DNA from: Ziziphus jujuba
Taxonomy: Eukaryota; Streptophyta; Magnoliopsida; Rosales; Rhamnaceae
DNA length: 64,000 nucleotides
Assembly (NCBI RefSeq): GCF_031755915.1
Contig: NC_083383.1
Span: 18,031,001 to 18,095,000 of the forward strand
Direction: 5' to 3'
The position numbers and the translations under genes were made by a program. The notes under the pieces are model-generated. The model did no database searches and was not told where the DNA came from. It saw nothing but the letters and a program-made list of their open reading frames with translations. Of the stretch, positions 12,553-24,393 are shown in pieces. Numbering within the stretch: position 1 is the first letter of the stretch; the number at the start of each line of letters is the position of its first letter.

Positions 12553-14736
12553 TATTGGAGTTTGGTGTGGTTTTTGGGTTCACTTGGCCAAGAGTACGGT
12601 ACACAAGGTGTTAGTCTTGTGGACAACCTTTAATCTGGTTTTTGGTTTGGTATTTAGGTGATTTTTGTGTTTGTTTTTCATATGGTGATATTGAGGTTTG
12701 TTAGGGTTTTTGTTTGGAAGGAAGAAGAAGAAAATGAAGAAGAAGAGAATATGCTAAAGTAAGACACACAAACTAGACAGCACAATTCATTTTTTTTCAT
12801 TTCATCCATTTGTTGCACACATAGATACAAAACTTGTCTCGCACATATGAAGTGATGCGAATCCACTGGAAGCCGCTCAACCGACAACCTGCTGGGGTGC
12901 CGACCCCGATACGGATGAAGACCGGACCAATCACTAGGGCTCAAGCTAAGAAGTTTAAGGACAATCTTGTTGCCTTTATCTAGGGAGTAATTCATATTCA
13001 AAAGGGCTTGTCCATACTTGAAGATCCAAGATCTATCTTGAGCATACAAGTGGTGGAAGCCGGTATAGACCCGAGTAGTGGTTTTGGTGCAATTATGAAG
13101 GTTGGGAAGTATGAAATGGTTCCAAGGTTTCATGGATTCAATACATATGTCTAAGAGGACATGGAATCAAGTCAAAGCAGCTTCAAAGCCGTCCAAAAAG
13201 GGGTTGTACGGACAGTTAGTAAATTTGGCCTGTTTTCGTTGTATTTTGTGCTAGCTTTATTGTATTGTGCTGAGTTGGCTTTTTCTCTTTCTTCCAAGCA
13301 AGGTCAATGTGTGGGACTTCATGGTCAGCTTATTTGGCATCCTAAAAAGCATATTGAAGCGGATTTGGAGCTCAAATTGGTTAAAAAATGGTCAAAGTCA
13401 ACTTAGTTAAAAAACTAGTATTTTAGTTTCCTAATTTGATTCTACTTTTTGTTTTAGGAAATTACCATTACTTTTTGGATTCTATTTATTTATTTTATGG
13501 ACAAATAAATTTAGAAAATTTATTATTTTATTATTTCATTTTAAACTAATTAATTTCTAATTCAAAATAAAGGAATTAATTAATCCAAATTAGATTAGGA
13601 AAGAAGTAGATTTTCGGCCATAATAGAATTCTACAAGTCATGGCCGGTTTTACCTATTGTAACTAGGATTTATTTTTGTTTTCTCTTAGCCTATAAAAGG
13701 GCTTGTTTTTGAAGAAGAACACACCATTAATAATATTCAAAATTTATTTTGTGAGATTGAATTTCTCCTTGTTCTTTTAAACACCTAAAACACCATTAGA
13801 GAGTAAGTGTTTTAGTTTTGATTTATCAATAGGACTTCCATCACCTATTGTGGTGTCTTCACTATATACCAAGGTTTCTAATTACAGGTTAGTTAGGGGT
13901 CAAGGTGACCATTAGAACTTGAACATAATTAGATCTGGACTAATATAATACGGGTTTAGGAACAGGTCATCGTAGGTTTGTATCATGAAGTCTGTGTAAG
14001 ACCAAATGGAAATCTTTAAAATTCAAAAATTATACATTTCCCACCCAATAATCTGATACAAAACATTCAAATATCAGCTCACATGTGAGTGCACAAATAT
14101 GGCAAAGGTTGGTGAGATTTTAAACTTAAAAAAATTGTCTCCACTAAATTAGGTAATGCTACTTTGACCTGATGGAATGCTAGGATATTTTCATCGAAAA
14201 TGCTTGAATTTTGACATGTGGCATGTTGAAATATTAAGGATGAAATCTGAAGAAGACCAATTCCAAAAGAATTAGATAAGGCCTCCAATTCATCTCAAAA
14301 CTGTGGGCCATAACTGCTGGAAATCTCAGCAGTTATGCCAAAATGCAACCTGTATATCTTGGGCTTCCCAAGTCCTTCTTGAGTCATTCTTTTTGTATAT
14401 TTTCTTTTGCATGTGTATTAAAACATATCCAAAAACCATAACCTGGTTCTAAAAACCCAGAATATTCCAGCTCCAATAATGGACCTATGTTGCTGGAAAC
14501 ATAATTTCTAGCACATGGCCATTTTACAAAACAAAATCAATACCCAACAAAGAGAATTCCTAAGCTAAATACAAAAAAACTTAGGCATTCAAAATACATT
14601 AAAAGGAACATAAAACATAGACATAAATATTGTTTTAAGACATTCAAAAAAATATTACTTGTAAAGAAAGAAAGAGGGTGCAAACCATGGTGAACTTTGG
14701 CTTGTACAAGGTGGCAAGATTACCACCTTTTCAACA
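12553..14736 (-). mobile_element. Solo LTR, Copia family K (copy K3), itself split
   Basis: Left end ATTGGAGTTTGG (TGTTGGAG with one change) and right end CCTTTTCAACA are the reversed termini of the family. Perfect target duplication TGAAA at 12548-12552 and 14737-14741. A Gypsy-T solo LTR sits inside (12853-13985); without it the LTR is about 1.05 kb. It has the family hairpin at 14309-14340. Confidence 0.9.
12853..13985 (+). mobile_element. Solo LTR, Gypsy family T (copy T1)
   Basis: Starts TGATGCGAATCC and ends TTTGTATCA, the family T termini seen beside the PBS of Gypsy A. Perfect target duplication TGAAG at 12848-12852 and 13986-13990. The first 300 bp read as the pol C-terminal extension typical of this LTR (with stops). 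It also holds an 81-codon frame (13161-13406) with a hydrophobic stretch. The third level of nesting here: T1 in Copia K3 in Gypsy G. Confidence 0.93.
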
Positions 14737-15616
14737 TGAAATATACATTACCATAAATCATTTTTAGGCACCATGAAATATAAATCACTTAAAGATCCAA
14801 TCCACATTCTCAAAATCAATTATTTTTTAAAAGGACTAAAACATAAATTCAAATACCAAGATTCTCAAGTTTAATACGAATATATTAAAATTTAAAACCA
14901 TTTAAAATATTGTCAAATGTAATATGAAACGATAACATATATATATAAAAGCAAATATTTATATATGTATACGATAAAGCATTTAAAGTGAGCCATATAT
15001 ATAGAATATTCAAACCATATATACATTGCACTAATATGACCAAAATCATTTAAAAAATATAAACCACTCATAGATATCACTGATGATCACTCTTATTCCT
15101 CCTAAGGTTACCTTCGGGTGCAATACAAGTGCTTATAATATAATAAAATATTTCTCATGCTCCAAAAATTAAACTAAAGACATTGGTGTATATAGAATGT
15201 CTTAAAATAATTTATACAACCATGAAGTTACATCAATTAGATGCTAAAAAGTCCAATTACATTGTGAACCTTTAAGAACTAGTACCAGAATTGTGATATT
15301 TAACTTGAAGGCAAATTTTATGAAATTGAATCTTTATTGGATTCTACTAACATCTAGGAACACATTTCCAATTTTTAGTCCTATATTGTCCAAACATAGT
15401 TCAATTTTACCTAGTATTTAGCTAATTGACCTAAAAATATAAATATATTCAAACAACATCCAAAATTAGTAAATAATATACCAATGGAAAGCCCATGTGA
15501 TGGTATCACATTAGTATACTTATTTTGGTTCAAAAGCCTCACTGGTGATTGCAAAATACATCAAAAAATTTAGCCAAACTTCCCATTGATGGGTCTTTCA
15601 AATGGTGAGAAATTTT

Positions 15617-16920
15617 GAAAATAGAGACAAAATTCGAACTTAGAGAGTCTAAAATTGATACAACCTATGTCGACAAGTGCCTAAACCCGTATTATATTAG
15701 CCGGATCTCAATTAAGTTCAGATTTTAATGGAATGACCTCAAACCCTAATTAACCTGTGATTAGAAATCTTGGTATAATGAAGACGCCACAATAGGTGAT
15801 GGATATCATATTGATAAGTCAAAACTAAAACACACACTCTTTAATGGTGTTTTAGGTGCTCAAAAGAATAAAGAGAATTCAGTTTCACAAAATAAATTCT
15901 GAATGTTATTAATGGTGTTACAAGACCTTAAATAGACTAGGAGAAAACAAAATAAAACCCTAAAAACTAAAGCAAAAACTGGCCATGCCTTGTTGTTTCC
16001 TAAAGTGACAGACTTTTCTCTCTCCTTTCCTAATCTAATTTTGATTAATTAATTCCTTTATTTTGAATTAGGAATTAACTAATTTACAATGAAAATAATA
16101 AAATAATAAATTTTCTAAACTTATTTTTCCAGAAAATAAATAAATAAAAACCAAAAGTATAGGTAATTTCCTAAAACAAAATATAGAAATCAAATTAGGA
16201 AACTAAAATATTGTCTTTTTGACTAAGTTGACTTTGACCAATCTTTGACCAATTTAAGCTCCAAACCAGTTTCCATATGCTTTATAGGATGCCAAATAGG
16301 ATTATCATGGAAGCCCACACATTTCCCGTGCTTGGAGGAAAGAGAAAAATCGAACTCAGCAAAATACAATAAAGCCATCAAGAAAAACAATAAAACCAGC
16401 CAAATTTCCATTCCATGCACATAGCCCCTTTTTGGTTGCCTATGAAGCTGCCTTGACTTGATTTCATGACCTCGTAGACATATGTATTGAATCCATGAAG
16501 CATTAGAACCATTTCATGCTGCCTGGACTCCATAAATGCACCAAAATTGCTACCTGGGTCTATATAGGCTTCCACCATTTATATGCTCAAAATAGGTCTT
16601 GGATCTTTGGGAATGGACAAGCCCTTTGGAGAATGAATTACTCCCTTGAAAAGGCAGTAAGGTTATCCTTAAACCTCTTAGCTTGAACCCTAGTAATTGG
16701 CCCGATCTTCATTCGTATCGGGTCAGCACCTCAGCGGGTTGTCTGTTGTGCGGGTTCGGGCAGATTCGCTTAAAAAATAGAGGGCAGATGTGTGTGCGTC
16801 GACCTAAAATGGCTAAAAATTTTACAAACCCACTGAATAGAGACCAAATTCGAGATTAGAGAGTCTAAAATAGAGGGCAAGTGTGTGTGCGTCGACCTAA
16901 AATGGCTAAAAATTTTAACA
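15617..16920. repeat. About 90 bp tandem duplication split by an LTR
   Basis: A unit of the form ATAGAGAC..TTCGA..TTAGAGAGTCTAAAATAGAGGGC..GTGTGTGCGTCGACC occurs twice: once at 15617-15655 plus 16779-16830, once at 16831-16920. The Gypsy-T solo LTR interrupts the first unit only, so the duplication came before that insertion. The other G LTR lacks it. Confidence 0.7.
15656..16773 (-). mobile_element. Solo LTR, Gypsy family T (copy T2)
   Basis: Left end TGATACAACC, right end GATTCGCTTAA, the latter decayed from ATCA. Perfect target duplication AAAAT at 15651-15655 and 16774-16778. The uninterrupted target string can be seen a few bases downstream in the local tandem duplicate (GAGAGTCTAAAATAGAGGGC), which confirms both ends. 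It carries the 65-codon hydrophobic frame on the minus strand (16223-16420). Confidence 0.92.
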
Positions 16921-17488
16921 ATCCAACAAAGACCTGCAATGATGCCACCACAACTTCGCTGATCATTGCAGGTGCATTTAGTGGAGTTAGGTTGAGAAAA
17001 TTAGAGGGCTTTGTTAGATTTTGATGGGTTACAAGCTAAGTGGTGCATGGCATGAATGGCAGCTAGAAATGGGTGAAGTCGGCTTGGCCTGATTGGTTGT
17101 GGAAAATGATTCATGGGTACTCATTGGGTTTTCTCAAGTTTGAGATTGTTTTTCAAATATTAAAGACTTTTAAAGCATTTCTGGATTTGTTTATTCTTGG
17201 AAATGCTTGTAAATGCACGTATAGGGCTTTGGATCATTAGCAAATAAAAATTTATGACTCGCTTAAACACTGATATAATATAAATATTTAAAATTTCTTA
17301 AAATCATAACCTTTCAACCATAACTTCAAATTATATGTGAGGCCAATCAATGAACTCATGTTAGTGAGCTCTGCGTAATGGCATACTGGTCAACCAAAAC
17401 CTTGATCATATAGAAAGTCAACCTAAGACCCTTAAATGGTCCAATTGGTCAAATCTAGTCAAAATTTTAAAATTTCAAGCATTTACCA

Positions 17489-17586
17489 GGATGGGTGGCT
17501 ATAACCTACTAGCGTATGAAAATTTCATCCTTGAAATTTGATACTTTAGTAACACAAAACATATCAGTTATGAAATTCCCCTTATT
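17489..17586 (-). pseudogene. 3' end of pol of Gypsy G
   Basis: Read on the minus strand this 98 bp encodes a short terminus resembling NFKDEIF just before the 3' LTR. It corresponds to the EISRMKFL terminus of Gypsy H at 63530-63555. The rest of pol is absent: the sequence resumes at 24511 after the nested LTR. Confidence 0.5.
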
Positions 17587-18546
17587 TGATGAGAACCCGC
17601 TTGAACCCATACAGCCAACAACCCGTTGGGGTGCAGATCCAATACAGTTGAAGATTAGGACAATCACTAGGGCTCAAGACAAGAGATTTAAAGACAAACT
17701 GGCTGGTTTTATACAAGAATTTATCAATTCTCAAAAGGGCTTGTCAATACCCGAAGATTCAAAACCTGCTTTAAGCATCCAAGCGGTGGAGGCCGATACG
17801 AACCTAGGTAGCTATTTTAGTGTAATTATGGACTCTGGACAGCATAGAATGGGTTTAACACTTCTTGAATTCAATTGATATGACTAAGAGGTCCAGAAAT
17901 CGAGTCAAGGCAGAAGTAGAAGCATCCAAGAAGGCCATTTGCGCATGGAAGGAATTGTTGGCTGGTTTTGCTCTATTTGTCGCTTGCTGTATTTTGTTGA
18001 TTTGGCATCCTACATGGCCCATGGGAGCTGATTTGGAGCCTTTACAAGCTGGATATTGGTCAAAGCTAGCATAGTTTGAAAGATAGTCAAGTAGTTTCCA
18101 AATTTGTAATTTGACTTTTTGTTTTAGGAAATTAATCTTTTATTTGGTTTTTATTTATTTATTTGCTAGAAAAATTAACTTAGAAAAGTTATTATTTTAT
18201 TATTTCAATTGTAAATTAATTAATTCCTCAATTCAAATAAGGGAATTAATTAATTTAAATTAGTTTAGGAAAGCATTGTAAATTCGGCCTAGCTTGTTTC
18301 CTAATTCCTTTGGGCCAAATTTTACCTAGAAAATTTGGGTTTATTGTTTTGTAATTTCAGCCTATTTAAGGGCTAATTTTTCAATGAGAATACACCTTTA
18401 ACATTATTCATAAAATAACTTGTGATAAAGAATTCTCTTTGTTCTCTTTGAACACCTAAAACATCATTAAATAGTAAGTGTTTTAGTTTTGACTTATCAA
18501 TAGGAAATCTATCACCTATTATGGCGTCTTCATTCTATACCAAAGT

Positions 18547-19645
18547 TGATGAGAATTCGCCCATACCTGCACAACCGACAACCCGTTGGGTGCAGATCCT
18601 ATACAGATGAAGACCAGGCCAATTACTAGGTTTCAAAGTAAGAGATTTAAGGAAGACTTGGCTGGATCTATACAAGGAGTTATCAATTTTCAAAATGGCT
18701 TGTTAATATTTGAAGATTCAAAGCCCATTTGAAGAATCCAAGTGGTGAAGGCATTTTTTGGACTCCGGGAAGCAAGGAATAGATCCAACACTTCATGATT
18801 TCAATGAATATCACTAAGAGGTCACGGAATCAAGATAAGGTAGAAGCTAAAGCAACTAAAATGGTGATTTGCGCATGGAAGGATTTTTGGGCCAAAAATG
18901 CTGTTTTTGCCGCTGACTTTACTGTATTTTGATGATTTGCCATTTTCTCTTTGTTCCAATCAAGGGAAATGTGTGGGAATCATAATTAATCCTATTTGGA
19001 ATCCTACATAGCTTATTGGATTTGATTTGGAGCCTTTACAAGCTGAAAATTAGTCAAAGTTAGTTTAGTAGTCAAACTAGTCAACTAGTTTCCTAATTTG
19101 ATTTTAACATTTTGTTTTAGGAAACTAACTTTTTTTGATTTTATTTAATTATTTTGATGGAAAAATTAACGTAGGAAAGTCATTATTTTATTATTTCAAT
19201 TGTAAATTAATTAATTCCTAATTCAAAATAAGGAAATTAATTAATACAAATTAGATTAGGAACGGTTGTGAAATTAGGCAACTTCCTAATTTGATTCTAT
19301 GTTGTTCAAAATTTCCTAATCCTTTTATGGTTTTATTTTGTTCTTTAAAAGCTTATTTAAAGGCTTATTTTCAATGAGAAATCAGCTTACATATTATTGA
19401 GAAAATTATTTGTGAGAAAGAATTCTCTTTGTTATTTTTTAACATTTAAAACACCATTTGAGAGTGAGTGTTTTAGTTTGACTTATTAATAGGATATCCA
19501 TCACCTATTGTGGCGTCTTTATCATATACTAAGGTGTCTAATCACAAGTTGATTAGGGTTAAAGTGATCATTAAAATCTGAACTTAATTATGGTCGAGGC
19601 TAATGTAATACAGGTTTAGAAGCAAGTCGACCTAGGTTCATATCA
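18547..19645 (+). repeat. 5' LTR of Gypsy A
   Basis: 1099 bp, TGATGAGAATTC to TTCATATCA, immediately followed by TT and the PBS. The other LTR of the pair is 1075 bp. Confidence 0.9.
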
Positions 19646-19647
19646 TT

Positions 19648-19660
19648 TGGTATCAGAGCC
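19648..19660 (+). other. Primer binding site of Gypsy A
   Basis: TGGTATCAGAGCC, complementary to the 3' end of plant initiator tRNA-Met, 2 nt after the 5' LTR. Confidence 0.9.
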
Positions 19661-20915
19661 AAATTTTGTTCAGGTTTGATCTATCTTTAGTTTGCTTTAT
19701 TTGTTTTTGTGTTACTCTTCAATTTTAGCGTTAGTTTAAGTTTGTTTCATACTCCTACATGTTCTGCATCTTAAAAAAAAAAAAGAAAAAAATTCTTTCA
19801 TAGCCGAAATTAGGTTTTCCTTGTTTTGCCATATTCTTGTTTCCTAGCTTGTTGGTTGTTTTTTATCATTATTCTTGTTAATTTGGTTTATTTTTGTTAT
19901 TTATTTGCTATTTTAATCTTAATTAGTTGCATTCATATATTACAAAAAAAAAGATTTTGAAGCATATTGCATAAACCCTTAAAATTATGCAATTTGTTTT
20001 TGTTTGCAGTGTGGTCTCGGGTTTGCTGGTATTTTGGTGGTAGAATTAAAGTTTTTGTCATTGATTTTTCTACGATTTTATATTTTGTGAGTTAAAAAAA
20101 AAGAAAAAACAAGCGGATTTGCGGCAATATACAACAAATTTACAAATTTGTAATTTGGAGTCACGGGTATGATTTTTGTTGGATTTTAAGTTGTTGTTTA
20201 TGTTGTTTTTGGTATTGCTGGGATTTTTGTTTGCCTTATTCTATTTTCTAATTAAAAAAAAAAGAACCAAAAAAGAAAAAGAAAAATAAAAAGCCAAGAA
20301 TAAAAAACAAAAATTCACAAAAGGCCGGTTTGTTGAAAATATTGAGTTTGAATTTCTTGAGTTGGAAAAAAAATTGAAATTATGCCATTTGGATCTGCTG
20401 GAAATTCTATATTGTTTCTGGATATTTGAATTTTGAGTGCTTAAATTGATTGGATTAAAATTAGTTAAAAGAATTTAGACAAAACTTAATATTTGTTTGA
20501 ATTGTTTCTTGTTCATTGTTTGAATCTATTTTCTAAATTTTATCCTTGAATTATTGGTTTATTAACATTCTGGTCAACTTTTAGTTCATTTCGAAAATTT
20601 GCTTATTGATTTACCTTGTTTTTCACTTAGAAAGGCCGAGACTATGTCTTGTCAATTCACTCGGTATTTGTTTGTTTTAGTTGCTGTTTTGTTGATAAGT
20701 TTAATTAAGGAAAACTTTTGATCTAGTTGCTGTTTTGTATGTGTTTAATTAGAACTTTGAGTTAATTCTTTGAGTGGAAAAAGGCAAGAGAATGTGAGCT
20801 CAAAAGAGTGTTAAAAAGCCGAAACTAGTGTGCATACATGAGTGTTGAAACCTTATTTGAGTGAAACATGCGAGGGTGTGAATTTGGTGAGGATTTTTGT
20901 ATTATTTTTACTAAG

Positions 20916-22720
20916 ATGGCAGATTCAAGGATGAGGAGAGGAGATGGATCATTAAGAATGAATGAAGAGGAATCCGTAGGATTCAAGGGTGATTCTCGAG
21001 CTATAGGAAATGGAGGTGAGCACATGTACATGATGGCGGTCTTGGAACAATTATAGTGGATGAATACTCACTTTGATCACCTGTATCAAAGATTGGATAG
21101 AGTGAAAAATTCTGAAGGTGGGCCAAATACAAGATTAGATTCACATGGAGGCCGAGGTCGAGGTTCAGGAGGCCGAGGGCGATCAAGAGAGGAGTTTGAA
21201 AGAGGTAACTATGGAGATAACCTTGAAGAGGAGGTTGATGATATTTTTGCACTCCATGGAGGGATAATCTGTAGGAGACCAGCAAGGAATGAGGATGATG
21301 ATCTTGGAAATATTAAGGTCAACATACCACCTTTTATGGGAAAAAGTGATCCAGAGGCTTACCTAGAGTGGGAGGAGCAAATTGAGATGATTTTTTATTG
21401 TCATAACTATTCGAAGGCTAAGAAGGTAAAATTGGCAACTTTGGAATTTGGTTATTATGCAATCCAATGGTGGACAAATGAGCAAAGTACTCGAAAAAGT
21501 GTTGAAGATGAACCTATTACTACTTGGCGATAAATGAAAGGAGCCATGAGAAAGAGGTTTGTACCAAGTCATTACCATACATTGCTGCATCAAAGACTCC
21601 AACCATTATCACAAGGTAGTAGGACGGTGGAGGATTACTACAAGGAGATGGAGATGCTCATGATGAGATTGAGCATGAATGAAGATAGAGAAGTAATCAT
21701 GGCACTGTTTCTAGGTGGGTTGAATCAAGAGATAGCCAATCGATTGGAATTACAACAATATGTGAAATTGGAAGAGATGTTGCATGTTGCCATCAAACTT
21801 GAGAATCAATTCAAAAGGAGGGGTACAAGCTCATGGTTTCGAGTTGGTACAAGCAGCAGGAGGACAAATCCAAGTGTTTGGAGAAGCAATTCTAAATATG
21901 ACAAAAAACCAAAACCGAAGCTAGGTGGTGAGAGCACCAACTGGCCTAAAAGGGAAGCCAAGGCCGAATCTATCCAAGCACTAAGGAATGAAGGTAAATC
22001 TGATCCTAAACCTTCTAAAACTTCTGACATTGTGTGTTTTAAGTGCTAGGGACAAGGACACATTGCTAGTCAATGCCTAATTAGGAGAATCATGGTGCTG
22101 AAAGGTAATGGAGACTTGGAATTCGAAAGTGAAGAAAGTGATGCTGAAACCAAATTCGTTGATGAAGAAATTGGAGATTAAGTACATGAGGAACCCGAAA
22201 CACTTAAGGCTTCAACGGTTGAATTGAGTTTGCTGGCAAGAAGGGTTCTAACAGTGTACAAAGATGAGGATCAAATACAAAGAGAGAACTTCTTCTACAC
22301 CCGATGTGAAGTTCAAGGTAATATATGTAATATGATAGTTGATAATGGAAGTTGTGCTAATGTAATTAGTAATTTGGTAGTTGATAAATTAGGCTTGGCA
22401 ACCATTAAACATCCAGAACCCTATAGCTTACAATAGCTTAATGATAGTGGTAAGATGAAAGTAAATAAGCAAGCCAAAATAAATTCAGCATTGATAAATA
22501 TGTGGATGTTGTATTGTGTGATGTGTTTCCTATGCATGCTTGTCATATTTTATAAGGGAGGCCATGGCAATTTGATAAGGATGAAATACACTATGGGAGA
22601 GATAATTCCATTGTATTTAAATCTAAAGGGAAAAAGGGTTAAGTTGGAGACATTAACTCCAAAGCAGGTGTTTAGAGACCAACTTCATGAGGTCAAGGCC
22701 AAGCTTGCTGTCCAAGGTTA
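20916..22720 (+). pseudogene. gag-protease of Gypsy A (broken)
   Basis: ATG at 20916 begins MADSRMRRGDGSLRMNEEE. One reading frame carries a retrotransposon gag domain (DPEAYLEWEEQIEMIF at about 21351-21400), a zinc knuckle (CFKC*GQGHIASQC near 22038-22076) and an aspartic protease (MIVDNGSCANVIS near 22331). In-frame stops interrupt it at 21054, 21531, 22047, 22179 and 22434, with a frameshift after about 22480. Several stops look like CAA or CAG codons changed by C-to-T. The protease active-site triplet is D-N-G here rather than D-S/T-G. Homologous frames are in elements B and C. Confidence 0.85.
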
Positions 22721-22821
22721 GTATTCTAAACTCAATTGTAAGGAAAAAAACAATAGCAAACCTGAGAGTGAGAAAAATCCAAGAAAAGCTAAGAGTGAGA
22801 GAAAACACATGGAATCCGTGA

Positions 22822-23409
22822 GTGGGAAAGAAAGAGAGAGAAAAGAAAAGAACAAGAAATTTTTTTTATCTTAGCTTAAGTGAAGTTAAAGATGCATTTT
22901 TGAGTGATAAACCACTACTGGTCATGGTTTATAAAGATGCTTATTTAAATCACCTAATTAATTTTGAAGAGATTGTATCGCCAAGTGCTATATTTTCTCT
23001 TTTACAGGAATTTGATGAACTTGATTTTTTCCAAAATAAACTTGTATCTCTAGGATTTGTTATGATAATGTTTGACTCAGGAGATTGGATTTGGTGGCAC
23101 ATAAGAGAGGAAAGGTTTCTGAAGCAACAAAAGTCAAAACTTATGCCTCAAAGGGATGAACCTTTTCAAGTCTTCGAAAGGATTAAAGAAAATGCCACCA
23201 AACTTTACTTACTAGGTGAGTATAATGTTAGTGATACATTTAATGTTGCTGATTTATCTCCTTTTACTACAGGTGATGATTTTGATTTGAGGGCAAATCC
23301 TTTTCAAGAGGAGAGGAATGATGAGAATCCACCTGTACCAGCACAATCGACAACCCGCTGGGATGCAGATCCTATACAGATAAAGACCAGGCCAATCACT
23401 AGGGCTTAA
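22822..23409 (+). pseudogene. Deleted pol of Gypsy A, reading into the 3' LTR
   Basis: An open frame of 195 codons. Residues 1-68 match the protease-RT linker (LSLSEVKDAFLSDKPLLVM.., SLLQEFDE). The next 15 or so (FFQNKLVSLGFVM) are an RT fragment. After that comes the integrase C-terminal domain (RFLKQQKSKLMPQRDEPFQV.. to ..NVADLSPF). The frame then passes the polypurine tract and crosses into the 3' LTR at 23319 (ENPPVPAQSTTRWDADPIQ). The RT-IN junction is the same as in element C. Confidence 0.8.
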
Positions 23410-24393
23410 ACCAAGAGATTTAAGGATAACCTGGCTGGATTTATACAAGAAGTTATCAATTTTCAAAAGGGTTTGTCAATACCCAAAGATTCAAAGCTTG
23501 TTTTAAGCATCCAAGTGGTGGAGGTCGATATGGACCCGGATAGTTATTTTAGTGCATTTTTGGATTTCGGATAGCAAGGAATGGATCCAACACTTCATGA
23601 ATTCAATGAATATCACTAAGAGTCATGGAATCAAGACAAGGCAGAAGCTAAAGCAACTAAAATGGTGATTTGCGCATGGAAGGACTTTTAGGCCGAAAAT
23701 GCTGTTTTTGCCGCTAACTTTATTGTATTTTGACGATTTGGCATTTTCTCTTTGTTACAATCAAGGGAAACATGTGGGAATCATCATTAATCCTATTTGG
23801 CATCCTACATAGCTTATTGGATCTGATTTGGAGCCAACTAGTTAACTAATTTCCTAATTTGATTTTGATTTTTTGTTTTAGGAAACTATCTTTTATTTTG
23901 GTTTTATTTAATTATTTTTCTGGACAAATTAACTTAGGAAAGTTATTATTTTATTATTTCAATTGTAAATTAATTAATTACTAATTCAAAATAAGGAAAT
24001 TAATTAATACAAATTAGATTAGGAAAGGGTGTGAAATTAGGCAACTTTCTAATTTGGTTCTATGTTGGCCGAAATTTTCTAATGCTTTTAAGATTTTATT
24101 TTGTTCTTTCAAAGCCTTTAATGAGAATTTAGCTTACATATTATTGAGAAAATTATTTGTGAGAAACAATTCTCTTTGTTCTTTTTTAACACCTAAAACA
24201 CGATTAGAGAGTGAATGTTTTAGTTTTATTTATCAAGAGGACATTAATCACCTACTATGGCGTCTTCATTATATACCAAGATTTCTAATCACAAGTTGAT
24301 TAGGAGTTAAGGTGGCCATTAAAATTTGAACTTCATTATGATTCGGGCTAATATTATACGGGTTTAGGAGCAAGTTGACCTAGGTTCGTATCA
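23319..24393 (+). repeat. 3' LTR of Gypsy A
   Basis: TGATGAGAATCC to TTCGTATCA, preceded by the purine tract AAGAGGAGAGGAA (23306-23318). Confidence 0.9.

Larger units (their letters stand above)
11551..17488 (-). repeat. 3' LTR of Gypsy G (interrupted)
   Basis: Its parts 11551-12552, 14737-15655 and 16774-17488 align in order with the right LTR 26732-29311, for example the CAAGCATTTA end at 17475-17485 and 29299-29308. It is split by a Copia-K solo LTR (12553-14736) and a Gypsy-T solo LTR (15656-16773). Right terminus TTACCA, equivalent to TTATCA in the other LTR. Confidence 0.75.
18547..24393 (+). mobile_element. Gypsy element A (family T), non-autonomous deletion derivative
   Basis: Complete element with two LTRs (18547-19645 and 23319-24393), a tRNA-Met-type PBS, gag-protease remnants and a pol scrap. 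It is inserted in LTR T3 with target duplication AAAGT / AAGGT. Reverse transcriptase, RNase H and the integrase core are missing: the frame goes from the protease-RT linker (LLQEFDE near 23003-23023) to a few RT residues (NKLVSLGFV) and then to the integrase C-terminus (DWIWWHIREERF). It could only move with proteins supplied by another element. Confidence 0.9.

Noticed and set aside
12678..13133. 151-codon minus-strand open frame
   Set aside because: It runs from the Copia K3 LTR across the Gypsy T1 LTR border, antisense to the pol extension, so it is a chance fusion.
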